Shown here: positions 37,837 through 47,871 of the stretch, piece after piece
Numbering within the stretch: position 1 is the first letter of the stretch
How the letters are laid out: each line of letters opens with the position of its first letter
Assembly (NCBI GenBank): GCA_024278855.1
Contig: JAJRSJ010000033.1
Location: 40,838-104,837, forward strand
Length of the DNA stretch: 64,000 nt
Direction of reading: 5' to 3'
DNA from: Alphaproteobacteria bacterium
GTDB taxonomy: Bacteria; Pseudomonadota; Alphaproteobacteria; Caulobacterales; Maricaulaceae
The notes under the pieces: model-generated
What the model saw: the letters and a program-made list of their open reading frames with translations, nothing else
What the model was told of the DNA's origin: nothing
Databases searched by the model: none
Program-made: the position numbers and the translations under genes

Positions 37837-38769
37837 ATGGACACACCAGTTATGAAAGCGGAACAGCGCGAAGCGCCGATCATTTTAAACCCACTCACCA
37901 AAGACGGGGCGGTGAAGTCGCCTAGCACGGCAATTCGCGAAGCTTATGAACACGGCGAATACCCTTATGCGGAGCGGGTTAAAGCTAAGGACTACGAAAA
38001 ACGCAAACGCGAGTTACAGATTGAGCTTCTCAAGGTGCAAAAATGGGTGGAGGACACGGGCCAGAAAATCATCCTGCTGTTTGAAGGCCGCGACGCCGCC
38101 GGCAAGGGCGGGACGATCAAACGGTTTATGGAGCATCTCAACCCGCGTAAAGCCCGGGTTGTCGCCTTGAACAAGCCCACAGATATTGAGCGCAACCAAT
38201 GGTATTTCCAACGTTATGCCAATAATTTACCCACGGCGGGGGAGATGGTGTTTTTTGATCGCTCTTGGTATAATAGAGCCGGGGTTGAACGGGTGATGGG
38301 GTTTTGCGAGCCCAGTGAATATCTGGAATTTATGCGCCAAACCCCGGAGTTTGAACGCATGTTGGTGCGTTCGGGTGTGCTTATTTTCAAATTTTGGTTC
38401 TCTGTAACTCAAAACGAGCAGCTTAGACGGTTTAAATCCCGCGAGCTTGACCCGCTTAAGCAATGGAAATTATCGCCTATTGATAAAGCCTCTTTGGACA
38501 AATGGGACGATTATACCGAAGCCAAAGAAGCCATGTTTTTCTATACGGATACGGCGGACGCCCCGTGGACAATCATCAAATCCAATGATAAAAAACGCGC
38601 TAGGTTGGAAACTATGCAATATGTGCTGGATCAACTTCCCTACCCGGACAAAAACCACAATGTTGTCAAAGGCGCGGACCCGTTGATTGTCAAAGGCACC
38701 AAACACATCATCAACCGTGCCGACCATATCCTTGACGCAAGCATTCACCCGGACATGCGCAAGGGGTAG
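37837..38769 (+). CDS. ppk2: polyphosphate kinase 2
   Basis: ATG 37837, preceded by an AGGAAA-type site further upstream, gives 310 residues; the GTG at 37777 is improbable. The PPK2 domain has Walker A GRDAAGKG (84-91), the lid-like RWYFQRYANNLPTAGE region and FDRSWYNRAGVERVMGF (Walker B). PPK2 transfers phosphate between polyphosphate and nucleoside di- or monophosphates. The ~300-residue single-domain form is usually class I, NDP-phosphorylating, but class is not proven here. Confidence 0.92.
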   Translation: MDTPVMKAEQREAPIILNPLTKDGAVKSPSTAIREAYEHGEYPYAERVKAKDYEKRKRELQIELLKVQKWVEDTGQKIILLFEGRDAAGKGGTIKRFMEHLNPRKARVVALNKPTDIERNQWYFQRYANNLPTAGEMVFFDRSWYNRAGVERVMGFCEPSEYLEFMRQTPEFERMLVRSGVLIFKFWFSVTQNEQLRRFKSRELDPLKQWKLSPIDKASLDKWDDYTEAKEAMFFYTDTADAPWTIIKSNDKKRARLETMQYVLDQLPYPDKNHNVVKGADPLIVKGTKHIINRADHILDASIHPDMRKG

Positions 38770-38862
38770 CGGTTTCAAATTGTAGTAAAATTTCCATATT
38801 GTAATTTGTTATTATTCTTAAAGCCCCTAAAGCTTGGCGGTCTTTTCTGAATGGGGGAAATT

Positions 38863-39489
38863 ATGAAATCATTTATCACCTTTGGGTTGGCCGCAATATT
38901 TTGGCTCGGGTTTGCGGCATTATCAACACCGGTACGCGCTGATGAAATCCGCATTGGTGTTATGGCCCACGGTGTTGATGTGCCGCTTTCGGATGTGAAC
39001 GGGGGCAAAGAAGACGGCGTGTCGATTACTGGGGAATATATTTTCGATACACCAAATTGGCCCAGATGGACATTGGGGGCGCGGCCCTATATTTACGGGT
39101 CGGTTAATTTGGCCGGCAATACCAGTCACGGGGGCGCTGGTCTTAACTGGCGCCGGTCTTTAGGGGGTAGATTTTACGCAGAAATCGGCGGCGGGTTTTC
39201 CGTTCATAATGGTACCATCCGCATCGACTTCCCTAGTTCTGCGGCGCTTCTCGCCCTGACAACCGAAGAGCGGATCGCCTTAATCACACCTCTTTATGCG
39301 CGCAGGGACAATGAAATTGAATTTGGCTCCAGAGTGCAATTTCGCGCACAAGGAGCCGTAGGATATAATCTCAACGACCAATGGAGCGCAGAATTTGCTT
39401 ATGAGCATCTCAGCAACGGCCAGATTCTCGGCGGGCCGCAAAATGACGGACTTGATAGTCTCGGCATTAGGTTGGCGCGTAAATTTTAA
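38863..39489 (+). CDS. PagL-type lipid A 3-O-deacylase
   Basis: I chose ATG 38863, directly after GGGGGA, giving 208 residues with a signal peptide cleaved after VRA. The mature part alternates like an outer-membrane beta barrel and ends in LARKF, with a C-terminal Phe. The PagL signature is EHLSNGQI near the end (His182, Ser184) with NDGLDSLGIR. PagL removes the 3-position acyl chain of lipid A. The central loop is longer than usual. Confidence 0.78.
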   Translation: MKSFITFGLAAIFWLGFAALSTPVRADEIRIGVMAHGVDVPLSDVNGGKEDGVSITGEYIFDTPNWPRWTLGARPYIYGSVNLAGNTSHGGAGLNWRRSLGGRFYAEIGGGFSVHNGTIRIDFPSSAALLALTTEERIALITPLYARRDNEIEFGSRVQFRAQGAVGYNLNDQWSAEFAYEHLSNGQILGGPQNDGLDSLGIRLARKF

Positions 39490-39495
39490 CAGGCA

Positions 39496-41517
39496 TTAGG
39501 GCAAGGCCCGTTCTAAATCGGCCAACAGGATTTCCAGTTTTGTGCTTTGTGTTTGACCCGGGATTGGATTTGAAATGCCTATAGGCCTTGTTGCCACGGG
39601 CAAGGGGGTGGGTGCTATATCTTTCAAGGCTTGGCCCATAAAACCATGCCATATTTGCGCCGGAATTGAGCCGCCGGTCACGCGGGCCATTTTGGAATTG
39701 TCGTCATTGCCAACCCAAACCCCGGTAACAAAATCCGCCGTATAGCCAATGAACCAGGCGTCCCTGTAATCATTGGTAGTTCCGGTTTTTCCGGCCACAT
39801 CGCGCCCCTCAAGCCTAGCGGCTTTGCCGGTGCCTTCGCGAACTACACTGGCCAGCATCATATTGATCTGGCTTAAGTGTTGCGTTTCCAGCACCCGGGC
39901 GCGCGGCGGGTGCGCATTGGAATAGAGCGTTTGGCCATTGCTTGCATAAATCGCCTCAATAGTGCGCGGTTTAATTCCGTACCCCCAATTGGCGAACGGC
40001 ACATAGGCGGCGGTCAAGTCGTGCAAGGACATTTCCTGGGCGCCCAGCGCCAAAGACGCATAGGGCTGCAAACCGCTAAGCCCAAGGCGGTTGGCCAACT
40101 GCACGGATTTTTCTCGGCCAATGCTTTCATTTAGTTGCACCGAGATTGTGTTTATGGACAAAGCCAGCGCTTTTTCCAAAGACATTTCCCCCATATATTC
40201 ATTGGAGAAATTTCCCGGTTGCCAACCGTCTATGTCTATCCGCTTGTCCGCGTAAATATCCCAAGGCGTGCGGCCCGCTTCAAGGGCGGCCAAATAAACA
40301 AAAGGCTTAAAGGCTGAGCCGGGCTGGCGGTTGGCACTGAGGGCGCGGTTAAAGCTAGAGTGACGATAATCAACGCCGCCGACAAGGGCGCGCACCGCCC
40401 CTTCGCCGTCAAAGGTTATTAGCGCCGCTTGCTGGGCGTTGCGTTTGGTATCGAGGCCGTTTTTGACCGCGATCTCGGCCAGTTTTTGCATATCCAGATC
40501 AAGGCTGGTTTGAATAATAATATCGCTTTGGGGCGCGCCCATAATTGTGTCCATGCTCGCCAACACCCAGTCAGTAAAATATCTGGCCCCGGCATTGGCG
40601 CTGATGGCCAAAGGCTCTATGGCAATGGGCGTGGTCATGGCCGCCACATATTGGGCGTCGCTCAGATAATGTTGCCGATACATTTGTTCCAATACACGCG
40701 CCGTGCGCGCCGCACTGGCTTCGCGGTTTTTAAGGGGGTTGAGCCTGTCCGGCGCTTTAAGCAATCCGACCAAAAGCGCGGCTTCGCCAATGTTTAAATC
40801 TGTGGCAGGCTTGTTGAAGAACCGCGTGGCCCCGCTTTCAATACCGATAGTGCCGCCGCCGAAATACACCCGCGACAAATAGGTTTCCAGAATTTCCTTT
40901 TTGCTCATCCGCAGTTCAAGCCAGACTGCAAACATCAGCTCTTGGGTCTTGCGTTTGAAAGTTTGCTCACGGGTTAGAAATACGTTTTTGGCCAATTGCT
41001 GGGTCAGGGTTGAGCCGCCCTGAACCACGCGGCCGGCCTGATAATTTGCCTTGGCAGCCCGCACTAGCCCGATGGGGTCAAAGCCTGGATGTTTGTAATA
41101 GCGCCGGTCTTCTATGGCGATCAAAGCCTGGGTTAGGGCGGGCGGTAATGTATCCAGATCAACCGGTTTAGCTTCAGTACCGCCTTTGCGGTAAATTTCA
41201 CGACCTCGGCGATCAAGAATAACGATTTGCGGCGTTGATTTTGGCGCCCAGAGCGGGGCGGTATCAGGCATGTCGAGTGCCGCATAGCCAAACCAACCCA
41301 ACACCAAAGCAGTAACAACGCCGCCGGGTAAGCCAACCCCCCAAAGCGTCCACACTAGCCATTTTGGCTTTATTTTTTTTAGCTTAGGCGAGCGCGGTTT
41401 CCGTTTTATCAGGCGTTGCCATAAAGGTTCGTTCACTTGGAGAACGGGCGCGACAGGCTGTAGCGCCTCAACCTTATTGCCTGCTTGTAAAACACCCTCG
41501 TCGCTCACGCCGTACAC
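39496..41517 (-). CDS. class A penicillin-binding protein (PBP1A type)
   Basis: The 673-residue bifunctional peptidoglycan synthase has a cytoplasmic basic N-terminus, one transmembrane helix (about 50-72), the GT51 glycosyltransferase motifs AIEDRRYYKHPG and GGSTLTQQLAKN, and a transpeptidase with SAFK (active Ser in PGSAFKP), SIN and KTGT (AGKTGTTNDYRDAW). It polymerises and cross-links glycan strands at the inner membrane's outer face. It is convergent with the pagL-like gene, 6 bp apart. Confidence 0.93.
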   Translation of the reverse strand: MYGVSDEGVLQAGNKVEALQPVAPVLQVNEPLWQRLIKRKPRSPKLKKIKPKWLVWTLWGVGLPGGVVTALVLGWFGYAALDMPDTAPLWAPKSTPQIVILDRRGREIYRKGGTEAKPVDLDTLPPALTQALIAIEDRRYYKHPGFDPIGLVRAAKANYQAGRVVQGGSTLTQQLAKNVFLTREQTFKRKTQELMFAVWLELRMSKKEILETYLSRVYFGGGTIGIESGATRFFNKPATDLNIGEAALLVGLLKAPDRLNPLKNREASAARTARVLEQMYRQHYLSDAQYVAAMTTPIAIEPLAISANAGARYFTDWVLASMDTIMGAPQSDIIIQTSLDLDMQKLAEIAVKNGLDTKRNAQQAALITFDGEGAVRALVGGVDYRHSSFNRALSANRQPGSAFKPFVYLAALEAGRTPWDIYADKRIDIDGWQPGNFSNEYMGEMSLEKALALSINTISVQLNESIGREKSVQLANRLGLSGLQPYASLALGAQEMSLHDLTAAYVPFANWGYGIKPRTIEAIYASNGQTLYSNAHPPRARVLETQHLSQINMMLASVVREGTGKAARLEGRDVAGKTGTTNDYRDAWFIGYTADFVTGVWVGNDDNSKMARVTGGSIPAQIWHGFMGQALKDIAPTPLPVATRPIGISNPIPGQTQSTKLEILLADLERALP

Positions 41518-41607
41518 CCATCATAACTCAAAGTATGAAGTATGATTTACAGGCCTTAAACTATTGTAAAGAAAATAGGCACTCAAAGCTATACACAGGC
41601 CCTGAAC

Positions 41608-43593
41608 CTAGGGTAATTCACCCTTTGGTGCGATTGTTACAGCCCCGTCACTAGTGAGCGGGGCGTCGCTACTGGCACCTTCACCCCGTTCTGGCCTATT
41701 TTCTGGTCCCCGTTCTGGACTGATGTTCAGCACAGGGCCAAAGCTGAGTAGGGTTGAGCCTTCGGCTTTGGATTTTCTGTCCGGCTGCAAGAAGTCCAGA
41801 CTTCCGTCGGCCCGTTTGGCCAGCAAAATATCTATGTCCTCACCGCGCTCTTCCAGAAAATCCTCCAGGCTATATTCTTCCGATAATGTGGTAGAGCGGA
41901 ACCGCCATCCAGACCACCAGTCGCGGGTCAATACGTCAAATGAACGTCCGTGGGTTGCCAGTGTGCGCCCGCGTGCCGTGTACATAATCGCCCCGGAATC
42001 GGCATCTTCCGTGTCTTGCCCGGAAACCTGAAACACCCGGTGACGCCCAAGTTCAGGTGCAAATTCCACACACACCAATGAGTTATAGGCATCATTTGGC
42101 CCGGCCGCGATCAAATGGCTAAAGGCGGAATGGTCAAGCCTGTGGTCAGCGTTTTCCGACAAGACTTCCCCGTAAAACACTGCAAACCCTTCCAGTCTTG
42201 CGCCGCGTAATCTGCGCCAATTAGTGTCGGCAACCAACACAGGTATGTCCATGTCTTTAAGGGCCTTTGCCATGCCGAGCGACCACGGATTGGCCCCGAC
42301 AATCATTACCCCTTCGGTTTTATCTGAAACCAGTCCCAACCATTTTGCCACCGGTGTAATGGTAAAACCGGAACTAAGTACAGTAGCAAAGACCAGAGCG
42401 AAAGCCACGGGTACCAATATGGCGCCGTCAGCACGGCCAATTAACTGTAATTCCGTGGCAAATAGCCCGGCCACAGCCACGGCGACCACGCCGCGCGGTG
42501 CGATCCAGGCCACCAACAAAGTCTCGCGCCAGTTAAGCCCTGACCAAATGGTCGAAACGAAAACGGCGATGGGGCGAACCACAAACATCATGGCCAAGAC
42601 AAACCCGAACACTTTAAAATCAAAGCTCTTAAGTACATCCAAAGTCAAGGTGGCGGTCAGGACAATGAAAATGCCCGACACCAAAAGCACCGCAATATTT
42701 TCTTTAAACCGGCGCATTTCCTGCATAGCGGCAAATTTGGTGTTGGCCATGGCAACCCCGAGCGCGGTGACCGCCACCAGTCCGGTTTCCTCGGCCACTT
42801 CATTGGCCATAACATAGATGAACAACACCCAGACCAACACCACAGGGGCTTTGAGATATTCTGGTACATGACCGCGCCGAAACGCCCACGCCAAAGCCCA
42901 ACCCGAGACAATCCCGAACAGCGCACCGACAATGGCGGCTACGATTAACATGGTAATGGCGAATTGTGTGCTTTCGCCCATGGCGGTAAAGCGGATAAAT
43001 TCATAGCCCGCCACGCAGAACAATGCGCCGAGCGGATCGTTGATAATGCCCTCCCATTTCAGCACCGCCGCCGGGCGGCCCGGTAAATGGGCCTGGCGCA
43101 GTAATGGCAAGATAACCGTAGGCCCGGTGACGACAAACAAACCGCCAATCATGAAAGATATATCTAAAGGGAGCTGGAGGATGTAATGGGCAGCAGCAGC
43201 GCCCAATATTGCGGCTATTGGCGCAGCCACTACAACCATGCGGCTCACTGCTTGCGAGGCATCGCGCAAATCTTTAAAGCGCAAATTAAGCCCGCCTTCA
43301 AATAAAATAATAGCCACGGCTATCCCGATCATGGGCCGATACATGGCGCCAAAATCTTCCACGGGGTTTAATTTAACCGCATCCACAATGCCGTGGAGCA
43401 GGTCGGTGTTTTGCACAAAATCCAGAGAAAACAACCAGGTCATAAATGGCCCGAAAATCAAACCGGCAATGGCCATTAGCACAATGGCCGGGCGCTGTAA
43501 CCGCCAGGCAAGCCATTGCGCGCCAATGCCCAAAATTCCGATCAAGGCAATTTTAAATGGGAGCAGTTCTGTCAAGGTATGCAGGTTTTCCAT
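41608..43593 (-). CDS. CPA1-type sodium/proton antiporter with RCK-like domain
   Basis: The 661-residue protein has about 12-13 hydrophobic helices in the first 400 residues, including FEGGLNLRF and GGLFVVTGPTVILPLL, typical of NhaP/CPA1 exchangers, and then a soluble domain with an NAD-binding-like start (GVMIVGANPWSLGMAKAL) of TrkA-N/RCK kind, ending in a Pro/Glu-rich tail. It should exchange Na+ or K+ for protons across the inner membrane. The ion is not determined by sequence. Confidence 0.88.
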   Translation of the reverse strand: MENLHTLTELLPFKIALIGILGIGAQWLAWRLQRPAIVLMAIAGLIFGPFMTWLFSLDFVQNTDLLHGIVDAVKLNPVEDFGAMYRPMIGIAVAIILFEGGLNLRFKDLRDASQAVSRMVVVAAPIAAILGAAAAHYILQLPLDISFMIGGLFVVTGPTVILPLLRQAHLPGRPAAVLKWEGIINDPLGALFCVAGYEFIRFTAMGESTQFAITMLIVAAIVGALFGIVSGWALAWAFRRGHVPEYLKAPVVLVWVLFIYVMANEVAEETGLVAVTALGVAMANTKFAAMQEMRRFKENIAVLLVSGIFIVLTATLTLDVLKSFDFKVFGFVLAMMFVVRPIAVFVSTIWSGLNWRETLLVAWIAPRGVVAVAVAGLFATELQLIGRADGAILVPVAFALVFATVLSSGFTITPVAKWLGLVSDKTEGVMIVGANPWSLGMAKALKDMDIPVLVADTNWRRLRGARLEGFAVFYGEVLSENADHRLDHSAFSHLIAAGPNDAYNSLVCVEFAPELGRHRVFQVSGQDTEDADSGAIMYTARGRTLATHGRSFDVLTRDWWSGWRFRSTTLSEEYSLEDFLEERGEDIDILLAKRADGSLDFLQPDRKSKAEGSTLLSFGPVLNISPERGPENRPERGEGASSDAPLTSDGAVTIAPKGELP

Positions 43594-43612
43594 GATTAAG
43601 TCCCGGTCGTGC

Positions 43613-44212
43613 CTATTGGTCTATTCTGAGAATATCAAAGCCGATATCCGTTGTGCCGTAATTGCCAAAATCATAACGCTCAACCCGGTCGGTAAACCAG
43701 CGCAAAACATGCAGGTACAGGCCTTCTAGCACCATGTTTAAAGCGGCTTGTTTTACGGGCAGGGAAAGCTCATAGGTTTGGTTGTGTTCGACCTGAACGT
43801 CAATGCGGTCACCCTCTTTGCGGCATTGCAGCACGATGCGCAGAAAATCGCCTGTCTCGCTGACCCGCACGCCCAAGCCAAAACTGATAGGCTCCAAAGG
43901 TAAAAACCCCTTGCCGGACACAGAAAACGCCGCCGAGCCGTAATTTTTCTCAATAAATGGGCCTTGGGGGGGAACAAGAAAAACGCATTTATTTTTATCG
44001 CCCATATAGGCGCACAGACCCGCTTGTATTTGCTCGGCTACGGAGCGAATTTGCGCATAATTATCAAAACTGCGCTCTCCATAAGCATTGGCGGCTTCGG
44101 AGACAATTTGAAATCGCGACTGTTTGTTTTTCAAGCTGGCTTTCTTAGAGTGCGCCTTTTTCTTAGAGTGTGTCTTGCCGGATTTTTTGCCCGATGTCTT
44201 GCTGTGCGCCAT
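43613..44212 (-). CDS. conserved-looking hypothetical protein with basic N-terminus
   Basis: The 199-residue soluble protein starts with about 30 residues almost entirely of Lys, Ser, His and Gly (KTSGKKSGKTHSKKKAHSKK), then a folded part with no membrane segments or motif I recognise (NYAQIRSVAEQIQAGLCAYMG, PQGPFIEKNYGSAAFSVSGK). The basic tail suggests nucleic-acid or membrane-surface contact, which is inference only. It lies 19 bp upstream of the antiporter gene in the same direction. Confidence 0.6.
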   Translation of the reverse strand: MAHSKTSGKKSGKTHSKKKAHSKKASLKNKQSRFQIVSEAANAYGERSFDNYAQIRSVAEQIQAGLCAYMGDKNKCVFLVPPQGPFIEKNYGSAAFSVSGKGFLPLEPISFGLGVRVSETGDFLRIVLQCRKEGDRIDVQVEHNQTYELSLPVKQAALNMVLEGLYLHVLRWFTDRVERYDFGNYGTTDIGFDILRIDQ

Positions 44213-44326
44213 AAAGAACTCCCCTAAACCAAAGGCTTATATAGCGCACCATGCTCTTACACCAAGCCAAAAAAACAAAATGAACACAAATAAACAAGCG
44301 CGGGACGGGCAAAATTTCCACAGACC

Positions 44327-44515
44327 CTAGTCCAGCTGCCGTGCCTCGTCTGCCAACATAATTGGTACGCCGTCGCGGATCTGATAGGCTAGGCCTGCTT
44401 TTTTTGATATTAGCTCACCCGCTTTTTTGTCATATTCAAGCTTACCGCCTGTGACCGGACAGATTAGAATTTCAAGCAGGTGCGGGTCGATCATATCAAT
44501 TTGGGGTTTGGTCAT
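44327..44515 (-). CDS. Trm112/UPF0434 family protein
   Basis: The 62-residue protein has the family core [15 protein letters not shown] and [12 protein letters not shown]. Eukaryotic Trm112 activates several methyltransferases; bacterial relatives are probably similar small activators, but this is not established for this group. The likely translation start is ATG 44515, with ATG 44494 possible. Confidence 0.85.
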   Translation of the reverse strand: MTKPQIDMIDPHLLEILICPVTGGKLEYDKKAGELISKKAGLAYQIRDGVPIMLADEARQLD

Positions 44516-44624
44516 GTTTTGCTCTCTTGTCTAAACTTGGTTTGGTCTATTATGCCTATTGTTTATTTTGTTTGCTGATGTTTTAGGGGTCAGGCTTAGA
44601 AACTTTAAACAACACATATAAAAA

Positions 44625-45296
44625 TCACTGAACGGTTTTATCCACTCCGTCAAGGCCGTCAGAATATAGATGCATGAGGCCAATAAGTAAGCGCCGCCTA
44701 TCTTCATGGGTGGTGGCCTCGAGCAAGGATTGTTTGTCCTGGGGTCCAAACGGGCTGATCATAGCGGCCTGATCGACCAGTTTATCCAAAGGGATTTGTT
44801 TTAAGCTGTCCCAGTCAAGCTGAACTCCAAGCGTTTTTGCATAGGTTTTCATGGCCATGGTTAAAGCGCCGCGCTAGCCTTTATTGTTAGACATGGCCTC
44901 GGGGGTGTTGTCCGTCTCGTGAATATTCACATCGGCTTCAAACCCGTCATAATCAATTCGGGCCTGGCCGTAAGGGGTATTTGCCTGGATTTCTTCGCGC
45001 AGATGAAACCGTTTAAGCCCGCGCAAAACTAGCATATAGCGCCCGTCGTCCATTTCGGCAAATTGGACAATACAGCCCAACCCACCTATTTTTGTTTGTG
45101 ATCCGTCTTCAAGGGTTTGTATCATGCCGATCAAACGTTCACTTTTAAGTGCGTCATCAACCATGTTGAGGTAGCGCGGCTCGAAAATATTGAGGGGTAA
45201 ATCACAGCCGGGCAGAAGTATAGACCCGGCCAAGGGAAATAGAGCCACAGTTTTTGGATTGGTGTTGGCGGCCAGAGCTTTGAGATGTGTACCCAT
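44625..45296 (-). pseudogene. LON substrate-binding-domain protein split by in-frame TAG
   Basis: The first part (45296-44874) encodes 140 residues with the LON N-terminal fold (ALFPLAGSILLPG, LPLNIFEPRYLNMVDDA, GRYMLVLRGLKRFHL). It stops at TAG 44876-44874. The same frame continues without shift through RGALTMAMKTYAKTLGVQLDWD and SPFGPQDKQSLLEA to a stop at 44625, and this second part matches the C-terminal half of full-length family members of about 220 residues. So one nonsense codon separates the halves. It could be a genuine pseudogene, a sequencing error or stop-codon readthrough. Confidence 0.8.
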
Positions 45297-46214
45297 TTAG
45301 GCGAATAAAATCGACGCCAATTGCTTGCGCCCTTGTACCGCGATTTCAGACTCGACCCCTTCGGCCTCAAAGATAGTCAGCAGGAATTTGCGCGCCGCTT
45401 CGTCTTTGTGGGCCCGATTTTTCGCCACCGAGTATAATAAATGCTCGACCGCGCCGCTATTATCGCCGCCCGCCGCCATAGCTTTGGCCAGTTCAAGCCG
45501 TGTGTCCAAATCGTCCGGGCTAGCTTCGACTTTGGCGATTAAATCACCATAACCAGTACCGACCGCCTCGCCGTCGTCCGGCGCATCTTCTATCAATGAC
45601 AACGCGGCCCGCACGCTGGCGATATCTGCGTGGTCTTTTATGCTGTCCGGCGCACCGTCGATTAGGGCCTGGGCTGTAGCCGCGTCGCCGCTGTCCATAG
45701 ACACCCGTGCCAGACCGGCTAGAGCCCCGGGATTTTCGGGGTTCATTTGTAAGGCGGCGGCAAAATCCTGGGCCGCGCCGCCTGCGTCTCCGGCTTCTAG
45801 GGAGGCTTGCGCCCGTTCAACCAATATGATGGCTTCGGCTTCAACGTCCATATCTCCGGTCAGCTTGCCGATAAACTTCTTGATCTCGCTTTCGGGCTGT
45901 GCGCCCATAAACCCGTCCACGGGTTGCCCGTCTACGAACGCATAGACGGTCGGCACTGATTGTACGCGCAACTGCCCGGCCACGGCTTGGTTTTCGTCAA
46001 TATTGACCAAAACCAATTTAACCTTGCCGCCCTCTGCCTTGACCGCTTTTTCAAGAGCCGGGGTCAATTGCCGGCACGGCCCGCACCACGGCGCCCAAAA
46101 ATCAACAATAACCGGCATGGTTTTTGAGGCCTCGATCACATCTTCCATAAAGGTCGCGTCGCCCGAGTGGACGATATAATCTACGGTGTTTTCAGTATTT
46201 GAATCCATAATCAT
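45297..46214 (-). CDS. thioredoxin-TPR co-chaperone (YbbN/CnoX family)
   Basis: The 305-residue protein has an N-terminal thioredoxin domain with WAPWCGPC (40-47) and a C-terminal TPR-like helical region (ASLEAGDAGGAAQDFAAALQ, LARVSMDSGDAATAQALIDG). CnoX proteins hold unfolded or oxidised clients and hand them to chaperones. This one keeps both active-site cysteines. It lies immediately upstream of the LON-domain gene and 5 bp after a second thioredoxin gene. Confidence 0.87.
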   Translation of the reverse strand: MIMDSNTENTVDYIVHSGDATFMEDVIEASKTMPVIVDFWAPWCGPCRQLTPALEKAVKAEGGKVKLVLVNIDENQAVAGQLRVQSVPTVYAFVDGQPVDGFMGAQPESEIKKFIGKLTGDMDVEAEAIILVERAQASLEAGDAGGAAQDFAAALQMNPENPGALAGLARVSMDSGDAATAQALIDGAPDSIKDHADIASVRAALSLIEDAPDDGEAVGTGYGDLIAKVEASPDDLDTRLELAKAMAAGGDNSGAVEHLLYSVAKNRAHKDEAARKFLLTIFEAEGVESEIAVQGRKQLASILFA

Positions 46215-46219
46215 AATCC

Positions 46220-46582
46220 TTAGCTAAAGCGTCCGATTTGTGTCTCGATAAACTCCGCAACTTTGCTTTCGGGCAATGCGCCCTTGAACATGTCCACGGG
46301 TTTGCCGTCCTTAAAGGCAAATACCATAGGAATGGCCATAACTCGCAATTGCCCGGCTATCCCCGGATGGTCTTCGGTATTGACCTTGACCAATTTGACC
46401 TTGCCGCCTTGCGCCTTCACCAAGCGCTCCAACAAAGGCATAAGCGTCTTGCAAGGCCCACACCAAGGCGCCCAAAAATCTACCAATACTGGTACGGAAG
46501 CGGACGGATCGACAACGTCGGTGACAAAACTGGCGTCCGTGCCGTCGGTAATGTGTTTATTTTTTAATTTTTTCGCAGTCAT
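46220..46582 (-). CDS. thioredoxin-like protein
   Basis: The 120-residue single-domain thioredoxin has WAPWCGPCKTLMPLLERLV and the cis-proline segment VMAIPMVFAFKDGKPV. It should reduce protein disulfides in the cytoplasm. It resembles the N-terminal domain of the adjacent YbbN-like gene, suggesting tandem duplication. It is the likely first gene of this minus-strand cluster. Confidence 0.88.
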   Translation of the reverse strand: MTAKKLKNKHITDGTDASFVTDVVDPSASVPVLVDFWAPWCGPCKTLMPLLERLVKAQGGKVKLVKVNTEDHPGIAGQLRVMAIPMVFAFKDGKPVDMFKGALPESKVAEFIETQIGRFS

Positions 46583-46610
46583 AGTTTATCCTTAAAAAGC
46601 TTCCCTATAC

Positions 46611-47102
46611 ATGGTCTTTGCACAAAAAAATACAAGCGAATTTCCCATAACATTTATTAAGCCCGACACAACACTGATGCTGTACCAAAATACGTTGCTC
46701 CTCATTTGCCATATACCGTCTGCGGACTTACCGACCGTTAGGGAGCTTTTATCATCGGGACGGCTGGAGCAGATTTTGTCCGTAGATGTGCGCGAGGCAA
46801 TTTTAATCTATACCCAACTTGTGGCGCGCGCGCGAGATTTAATCGGGATCACGGCAGACCAAGGAGAGGACTTGGTAAGACAATACCCGGCTTTGATCAA
46901 GGTTCACTATGGACCTACTCCGAATATAAAAGATGGCGTTTGGCTCAATCCGGTTTGCGACACCCTTGCCATGGGCAAAGATATAGCTTTCTTGAACGGA
47001 CTTGGTATCAATGCCTATCAATATAAAGTCTACGCTGACCGCGCAGTTTTGCCCGTTAGCCGCGAACTGGCCGTATTGCACGAACCCTCGACCAAACTTT
47101 AG
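46611..47102 (+). CDS. hypothetical protein, family not recognised
   Basis: The 163-residue protein has no signal peptide or membrane helix. The readable core is TLLLICHIPSADLPTVRELL, REAILIYTQLVARARDLIG and VCDTLAMGKDIAFLNGLGI, a mixed alpha/beta composition. ATG 46611 is used; ATG 46677 (MLYQNTLLL) is an alternative. It is divergent from the thioredoxin gene and convergent with proX. Function unknown. Confidence 0.5.
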   Translation: MVFAQKNTSEFPITFIKPDTTLMLYQNTLLLICHIPSADLPTVRELLSSGRLEQILSVDVREAILIYTQLVARARDLIGITADQGEDLVRQYPALIKVHYGPTPNIKDGVWLNPVCDTLAMGKDIAFLNGLGINAYQYKVYADRAVLPVSRELAVLHEPSTKL

Positions 47103-47160
47103 GCATAAAACACAATGAAGCGGCGGCAACACAATAATTTCCCGCGCATTATAAAACGTA

Positions 47161-47672
47161 TTAGTTTACGGCTTCGGCCAAAGCCGCAAAACCCATAATG
47201 ATTGGTTTGTGGCTTACGGCCTTGGCAAACACCTGCATATCACTGGCTTTAAACGCAGTTGTGGCTGTGTTCTCTAACGGGTGGAAATTGACGATTTCGT
47301 GGTCGAGTAAGGCTTTGTCGAGGATAAGCTGCACACGGTTTTCTGTATCGTTCATAATCGCAAATAGGGTCACTGAGCCGGGCGCGACTCCCAGTGTTTC
47401 CATCATCAAATCCGGTTTGCCGAAGGACAGGCGTTTGCAGTTCAAATGCTTGTGAAGCTGGTTGATTTGTATTTTTGTTTCGCCCAAGGCGCAGACCAAA
47501 ACAAAGCCCCGGATTTGTCCTTGAGAAACAAATTCTTGGTATGCCCACCTGGCAGCTTGGCTTTGATATGCGCCCCCTGCTCCACCGTAAATATAGCCTC
47601 ATGTTCATGGGTGGCGTGGTCAATGCCGAGTTTGTTCAGCAGATCAAATAACGGTTTGCGAATATCGAGCAT
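47161..47672 (-). pseudogene. proX: prolyl-tRNA editing protein ProX, frameshifted
   Basis: From ATG 47672 (preceded by AAGGAAA) the frame encodes MLDIRKPLFDLLNKLG, HEHEAIFTVEQG and GGHTKNLFLKDKSGALF. It then leaves the family pattern at a run of four A (47498-47501, four T on the coding strand). One extra base restores FLVCALGETKIQINQLHKHL, KRLSFGKPDLMMETLGV and NFHPLENTATT through to 47161. ProX hydrolyses Ala-tRNA-Pro. The lesion is a single-base loss in a homopolymer, so a sequencing error is as likely as a real pseudogene. Confidence 0.82.
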
Positions 47673-47871
47673 GACGAGTTTCCTTGTTGGTGCTTGTTTA
47701 CACGAAACCTCTGGGTTCCGTCTAGCCCTTGAGCAATCTTGCGTGGACTTGCGGGCCAAAAAAGCTAGGCCCATAAAATGCACAAAACCGCAAACAAACC
47801 CTTGCTCTCTCTAGCAGACTTTGCCATATACCCCTCCTTGACGGGCCTATACCCGCAATTTGCGTCTTTGA

